From positions 257,369 to 321,368 of the forward strand of contig NW_017962916.1 in the NCBI RefSeq assembly GCF_001661345.1: 64,000 nucleotides of DNA. The letters are read 5' to 3'. The translations under genes were made by a program, and so were the position numbers. The DNA is from Ascoidea rubescens DSM 1968 (Eukaryota; Ascomycota; Saccharomycetes; Ascoideales; Ascoideaceae). Positions within the stretch are counted from its first letter, which is position 1, and every line of letters begins with the position of its first letter. Below are positions 59,636 to 64,000 of this stretch, one piece after another. The notes beneath the pieces were generated by a model. That model had not been told where the DNA came from. It did no database searches and saw only the letters and a program-made list of their open reading frames with translations.

Positions 59636-60770
59636 ACTATATACACCTGCGAGTAATTTGAAAATAATTCAATAGAATCCAATCCTTAAAGGGTATTTCT
59701 TAAGTTTAGACATGCTCATTTCTCTGCTCTCGAAAACTAGAGTTTTGAACCACAACGTTGCTTTTACCAACGAACTGATGGAGAGCTGGTTTGCATTGTA
59801 ACCGCTGCTGGAGCTCTGCGAAAGAACCAACAACAAATGGACACCAACTCATCATTACCATGGCTAATTAGCGAGGTTATTGTAAAAACCACAGTGGAGC
59901 CATTGAGAACAAAAAGAAATCAGAGCAACTGAAGCAAAACCACACCCAAAGACGCCTGTTGCTTTTGTTTTCTGTGCATCTGTTGTTGCTTTTGAGGCCT
60001 TTGTTGCCTGTGTTGCTTTTGGCACACAGAGATCTGTGTCGAGAATAGATCCACACTCAAGTGGATTGATTCTTTAACTGCTGTTGCATCGCTGATGCAC
60101 TGACATTTGTAAAACAGATACTTGGATTGGTCTGCAAAAGAAACCCAGATTATCGATTCTTAACCCAGAAAACTAACCTTAGTTCTGTCTCTATTGCTGT
60201 TGTGTTTAAGATTTGTGCTAAAACGAGCCAAAAACCTATCAAAAGCCATTTACAATCATTTGCAATCATTTTTAATCATTTGGGTTCAATTCTTTTTGAC
60301 ATATTTCACCACTTTCGAAAAGATACCAGATCCATTTAAAATTTACTAAAACACTCTCAGAGAACCTAAGAAAACCTAACAGAATTTCATTTAGCTTGAT
60401 AAGATTTCAAAGACATATCTACTGATACCAACACATTAGCTGAGCTAATTTTTCTATTTATTCCTCTGCTAAAGTTTTCAATTGCTAATTCTTTCTGATC
60501 TAAAATTAAAACGTCAAGTAAATCTAAGACACTAACCAAACAGATCCCATATAAATAACCATTTAATTCTCCTCAATTACATTTGTTTTATTATCTTATT
60601 ATCTTATTATCTTATTATCTTATTATCTTATTATCTTATTATCTTATTATCCTATCATTATATCATTATATCATTATATCATTATATCATTATATCATTA
60701 TATCATTATATCATTATTATTTTGCTCCTGTTTATTTAGCTAATACTCCAAATCTCAAATAGTTATCAAA
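59636..60770. other. 1.1-kb intergenic with compound octamer microsatellite
   Basis: No supported gene. Bases about 60593-60655 are tandem ATCTTATT units and 60655-60718 tandem ATATCATT units, ending about 50 bp before the next ATG. The region from 59700 to 60100 is GC-richer and probably regulatory. Confidence 0.6.
60593..60718. repeat. Compound (ATCTTATT)n(ATATCATT)n microsatellite
   Basis: Two adjoining 8-bp tandem arrays, about 7-8 copies each, in the probable 5' leader of the coiled-coil gene. The unit is similar to that before HCA4/DBP4. Confidence 0.9.
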
Positions 60771-62093
60771 ATGACCTCTGGTATTGAATTACTTACTTTC
60801 AACTTTACTCCTGTTACTTATAATGTCAAAAAGGACGACCTTAGCAATAAGAACCAGTTGGATGATAAGGACTACTCTGTTGATCCAATTAAACGAAAAA
60901 GTGATTTCCAGCTAATCAATAGCTCTCCTTCAACTCAAAGCACTGATACTGATTTCGATTCCAATGGCAATAACACCAACAATCTCTCTGCTGCTTCCAA
61001 CTTTAAGCGAAGACCATTGACCAACTCCAAGATCAACACAAACACCAACAATCCTGCTGTTGATAACAATAGCAAACCCAAATCCAAAAGCAAAAGCATT
61101 GATAGCGTTTTTAATAGTGGTTCTATGAGCAGAAGTAGAAATGGTAAATTGTTAAAGTACCCTTCTTCCTCATCCAACTACTCATTAACCGTCGATAGAA
61201 ATAGAAGGTATTCTGTTGCAAATCCTACAGAGATCTACGATTCATTGAGTTATGTTGCCTCTACTATTTCTTCATCGAACCAATCCTCCTCGATCAATAT
61301 ATTCAATAAAAACAACAGCAATACTATTCTCAACACAAATCTTTTCAATGCTCCCACTCCTACTCCTACTCTTTCTTCTTCTACACCTACTTCAACTTCG
61401 GTTTCTCCTGCAAATGGCTGTAAAACCAGAAAGTTAAGTAACGAAGAAATTATAAACTTGATGGAACAAGAACAAGACGCCATGGTTTTGAAATTGATCA
61501 AAGAGATTCATCATCTTAAAAACGAAAACTACAAATTAAAGAACCAACTACAAAAATCATCTCCAACCAATTCTCCAAAATCGTTATCGTTATCGCTGTC
61601 GCTATCGTTATCAAACCACTCAAAATCTTCAGCCGACTCATCTGATTTGAATAACAGTAATTACATTTATGAATCGAATAAACTAAAAAGAAAAAACTTC
61701 TTCTTGCCTTCAAAGAATAAACGATTTGCTTCTTCTCCAAATATCTCCACTGATGATACACCATCGGGTTTGAGCAATTTCAATCTAAACACCACCACCA
61801 CCACCACCAATTCCTTGTCTCCACCAGACTCTACTGACACAACTGCAAATCTCGATGAAAGCAATGCCAGTGAAAACATAATGGTTGATAGTGAAAATGT
61901 GATGGTCGATAGTCAAACCAACAATAATAACGAAAGCTCAACTCCAAGGTTTACTAATATTGAAATTTGTTCCAAAGATAATGGAAGTACAGTCGAGTTG
62001 GAAAACTTGACATTGAAAAACAAAATAGTCGAGTTGACTGAACAATTGAATCAAACTCATAACGAATTGAAAAAATTGCAATTGCAAAACTAA
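60771..62093 (+). CDS. Hypothetical Ser/Asn-rich protein with coiled-coil segments
   Basis: A 440-residue protein I cannot name. The N-terminal 25 residues look ordered. Long Ser/Asn/Thr-rich segments surround two short coiled coils: residues about 225-265 (EEIINLMEQEQDAMVLKLIK, followed by a basic HHLKNEN stretch) and the extreme C-terminus (about 408-440, LTLKNKIVELTEQLNQ). Basic KRRPLTN and RKRK-like patches could be phosphorylated or nuclear signals. Ser-Leu and Thr runs come from short repeats. The first ATG is used. A scaffold or regulatory role is possible but unsupported. Confidence 0.65.
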   Translation: MTSGIELLTFNFTPVTYNVKKDDLSNKNQLDDKDYSVDPIKRKSDFQLINSSPSTQSTDTDFDSNGNNTNNLSAASNFKRRPLTNSKINTNTNNPAVDNNSKPKSKSKSIDSVFNSGSMSRSRNGKLLKYPSSSSNYSLTVDRNRRYSVANPTEIYDSLSYVASTISSSNQSSSINIFNKNNSNTILNTNLFNAPTPTPTLSSSTPTSTSVSPANGCKTRKLSNEEIINLMEQEQDAMVLKLIKEIHHLKNENYKLKNQLQKSSPTNSPKSLSLSLSLSLSNHSKSSADSSDLNNSNYIYESNKLKRKNFFLPSKNKRFASSPNISTDDTPSGLSNFNLNTTTTTTNSLSPPDSTDTTANLDESNASENIMVDSENVMVDSQTNNNNESSTPRFTNIEICSKDNGSTVELENLTLKNKIVELTEQLNQTHNELKKLQLQN

Positions 62094-62678
62094 ATAATAA
62101 GATTATAGATTCAATTCTACTTGCTTATCACTAGTTTATTGTCTTGTTATCTCAATATTTTATTATGTTATACTCTTTTATTTTATATTATTTCCCACAT
62201 TTTAATTTTAATTTTAATTTTCATCCCAATCATTCTTACTTTACGATGGTACTTTAGTTCTAAAATTCACAGTTTACAAATTTCAGAAAAATATTCTTCA
62301 TTCCACTTTACTTTTATTCATTTCTTACCTAAAATATAGATATTCAATATACTTTACTTCAATTCCAAAATATTCAACCCGCTGTAGAGATTGTTTACTC
62401 TACTGCTCACCACTCACCACTTACTACTTACTCGTTGTCTGATTTGGCTGGGGAAAAACAAACCACAAAAGCAACAGAGTAGAGTAGCAAAAGAAGCAAA
62501 AGAAGCAAAGCCAAAATGCTTTCCAGCTGTCTGTGACTTTTATTTTGAAGCCTGCTACTCAGTTATAAATAAGCAGTTTTTTTTACAATTAATATTCAAA
62601 TTTCAGTAAGATCTTTCCAATTCTGTTATATTCCAATCAAGTATTAAAGAGACTACGTTTTGAATCCCTTTTAGTACA
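62094..62678. other. Intergenic before chitin deacetylase gene
   Basis: 585 bp, T-rich at first (3' end of the preceding gene). It includes an AGAAGCAAA repeat near 62485-62510. No gene was recognised. Confidence 0.5.
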
Positions 62679-63848
62679 ATGATTATATCTCATCTTGTTA
62701 TCTTAATCAACTCAATTTTTGTTTTTTCAGTTGAAGGACAAAATGTGAATGGTGCCAATTCCAAATTGCACTCATTAAGACGAAGAATTGACAAGTTGAA
62801 ATCGTCAACATTAAACAGCAGTTTAGGTGGTGGTGTTAAAACAAGTTTGAATACTATTGCAAGCTTGAAATCTTCACCCAGCGCCAGGTCATATACAAGC
62901 AATAACTACTTTGAGGAGGATAAAGCACCAGTGGGATATGACCCTCATATATTAGCGCAGCAACCATTTCCAGAGTGGTTGAGTGCATTTACTGGATTAG
63001 AAGAGTGGCCTGGGTTAGAGCCACCATATATTCCATTGGATTTTATTGATTTTGAGAAGGTTCCCAAGGATATTGAAGCTCATAGCATGGGCGTTTGTCC
63101 TCCAGACCGATACAGTTGTTCATTTGATTGTTATAAATGTGTTGCTCACGATGATGTTTTCAGTTGTCCCAAGTTATCTCAGACGTTTGATGATGGGCCA
63201 TCGCCAGCTACTCCAAAGTTGTTGAATCATTTGAAGCACAAGACTACGTTTTTCACGTTGGGTATGAACGTTGTTAGGTTTCCAGACATTTATCAGAAGA
63301 TTCAAGAGAATGGGCATTTGTTGGCGTCGCATACTTGGTCGCATCCGTTTTTGCCTTCGTTGAGCAATGAGCAGATTGTAGCTCAGATCGAGTGGTCGAT
63401 ATGGGCGATGAATGCAACTGGACACCATATTCCCAAGTGGTTTCGACCTCCATATGGTGGAATTGATAATCGGGTGAGAAGCATTGCGAGGCAGTTTGGG
63501 TTACAGTCAGTTTTGTGGGACTATGATACGTTTGACTGGCAGTTGATGTCGAACCAGAGAACTGAGCAGCAGATTTATGACGACGTTGCGAGATGGATCC
63601 AAGAGTCAGAGCCTCCAAGTGGATTGATTTTGGAGCATGATGGGCATATTAAGACGGTGAATGCAGCGATTGAGATTATTGAGAAACAGCTTGGAAGTGA
63701 TCAGTTGACAGTTGCTGAGTGTGTTGGAGGAATTGATTATATTAAGGAGTATGGTGTGAAGATGGGTATTATGGAGAATAAAGCAGGAGCAGGAGCTGGG
63801 GAAGGTGGAAAGACAGGTCTGGAGAAGAGTTATGAGCTTTCGCTTTAG
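62679..63848 (+). CDS. CDA2: Chitin deacetylase (NodB domain)
   Basis: A 389-residue secreted carbohydrate esterase family 4 enzyme. A signal peptide (1-20) is followed by a basic pro-like region, then a Cys-containing segment (CPPDRYSCSFDCYKC) and the NodB fold. Motif 1 TFDDGPSP (about 169-176) gives catalytic and metal Asp residues, motif 2 SHTWSHP (about 216-223) the two metal His, and motif 3 is RPPYGG. The LILEHDGH segment is the family's usual late His motif. It converts chitin to chitosan. In S. cerevisiae Cda1 and Cda2 do so for the ascospore wall, so a sporulation role is likely but inferred. Cda1 and Cda2 cannot be separated by eye. Confidence 0.93.
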   Translation: MIISHLVILINSIFVFSVEGQNVNGANSKLHSLRRRIDKLKSSTLNSSLGGGVKTSLNTIASLKSSPSARSYTSNNYFEEDKAPVGYDPHILAQQPFPEWLSAFTGLEEWPGLEPPYIPLDFIDFEKVPKDIEAHSMGVCPPDRYSCSFDCYKCVAHDDVFSCPKLSQTFDDGPSPATPKLLNHLKHKTTFFTLGMNVVRFPDIYQKIQENGHLLASHTWSHPFLPSLSNEQIVAQIEWSIWAMNATGHHIPKWFRPPYGGIDNRVRSIARQFGLQSVLWDYDTFDWQLMSNQRTEQQIYDDVARWIQESEPPSGLILEHDGHIKTVNAAIEIIEKQLGSDQLTVAECVGGIDYIKEYGVKMGIMENKAGAGAGEGGKTGLEKSYELSL

Positions 63849-64000
63849 AGTGAAAAAGCAGGTTGAAAGTAGCTAGAAATTTGTTTATAAACTTAATCAA
63901 TTATAAAGCTAATTAAAAAGATTTTCGAACTAAATAAAAGATAATGTTGAGTGTATATTTAGTAGTACATACGTATTTTCAGTAGGAAAAAGCATTTTAA
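63849..64000. other. 3' flank of chitin deacetylase gene
   Basis: An AT-rich tail to the window edge; nothing recognised. Confidence 0.5.

Overview
This window is nuclear DNA of an AT-rich budding yeast (Saccharomycotina). The evidence is compact, mostly intron-less genes with recognisable yeast orthologues (RSM7, TES1, NMA1, SEC23, ADI1, HCA4/DBP4, CDC25, FET4, IMH1, VPS25, RPT6, CDA2). There are long Asn-rich and Ser/Asn-rich tracts, short AT-rich intergenic regions and a tRNA-Arg. One yeast-style spliceosomal intron is visible (GTATGT donor, TACTAAT branch). I cannot fix the species. CTG codons are almost absent, and none occurs in RPT6 or FET4. That is what one expects in a CUG-reassigned lineage, but it does not prove one, so CTG is read as Leu here provisionally.

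Layout. 0-12 kb: the 3' part of CTF4, an unknown Asn-rich gene sharing a promoter with RSM7, TES1, two monocarboxylate-porter-family genes (one MCH5-like), a decayed partial duplicate of the MCH5-like gene between them, and NMA1. 12-19 kb: a large mitochondrial DEAD-box-like protein with degenerate motifs and tandem FDR repeats, a WrbA-type quinone reductase (PST2) and a WRKY-GCM1-type zinc-finger candidate. 19-31.5 kb: a sterol-transfer LAM protein, VPS62, SEC23 with an intron directly after its ATG, a class III aminotransferase, and ADI1 with a sulfur-regulon-like promoter. 31.7-43.4 kb: HCA4/DBP4, an MSC1/Ish1-repeat protein, a GC-rich non-coding island and the Ras GEF CDC25. 45.3-54.8 kb: two apparently identical 2,003-bp inverted copies of the iron transporter gene FET4 flank the golgin gene IMH1. 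56-64 kb: VPS25, an intron-containing tRNA-Arg(UCU), a small Cys-rich membrane protein, RPT6, an unknown coiled-coil protein and a chitin deacetylase.

The genes are ordinary housekeeping and membrane-traffic genes rather than one operon-like system. The points most worth a second look are the FET4 inverted repeat (a possible inversion switch around IMH1), the relic of the MCH5/NMA1 segmental duplication, the probable pseudo-helicase, the start-codon intron of SEC23, the GC-rich island at 36.95-37.5 kb, and two CTGTGG/CACGTG modules, one at ADI1 and one with no adjacent gene. No transposon, retroelement or CRISPR array was recognised.
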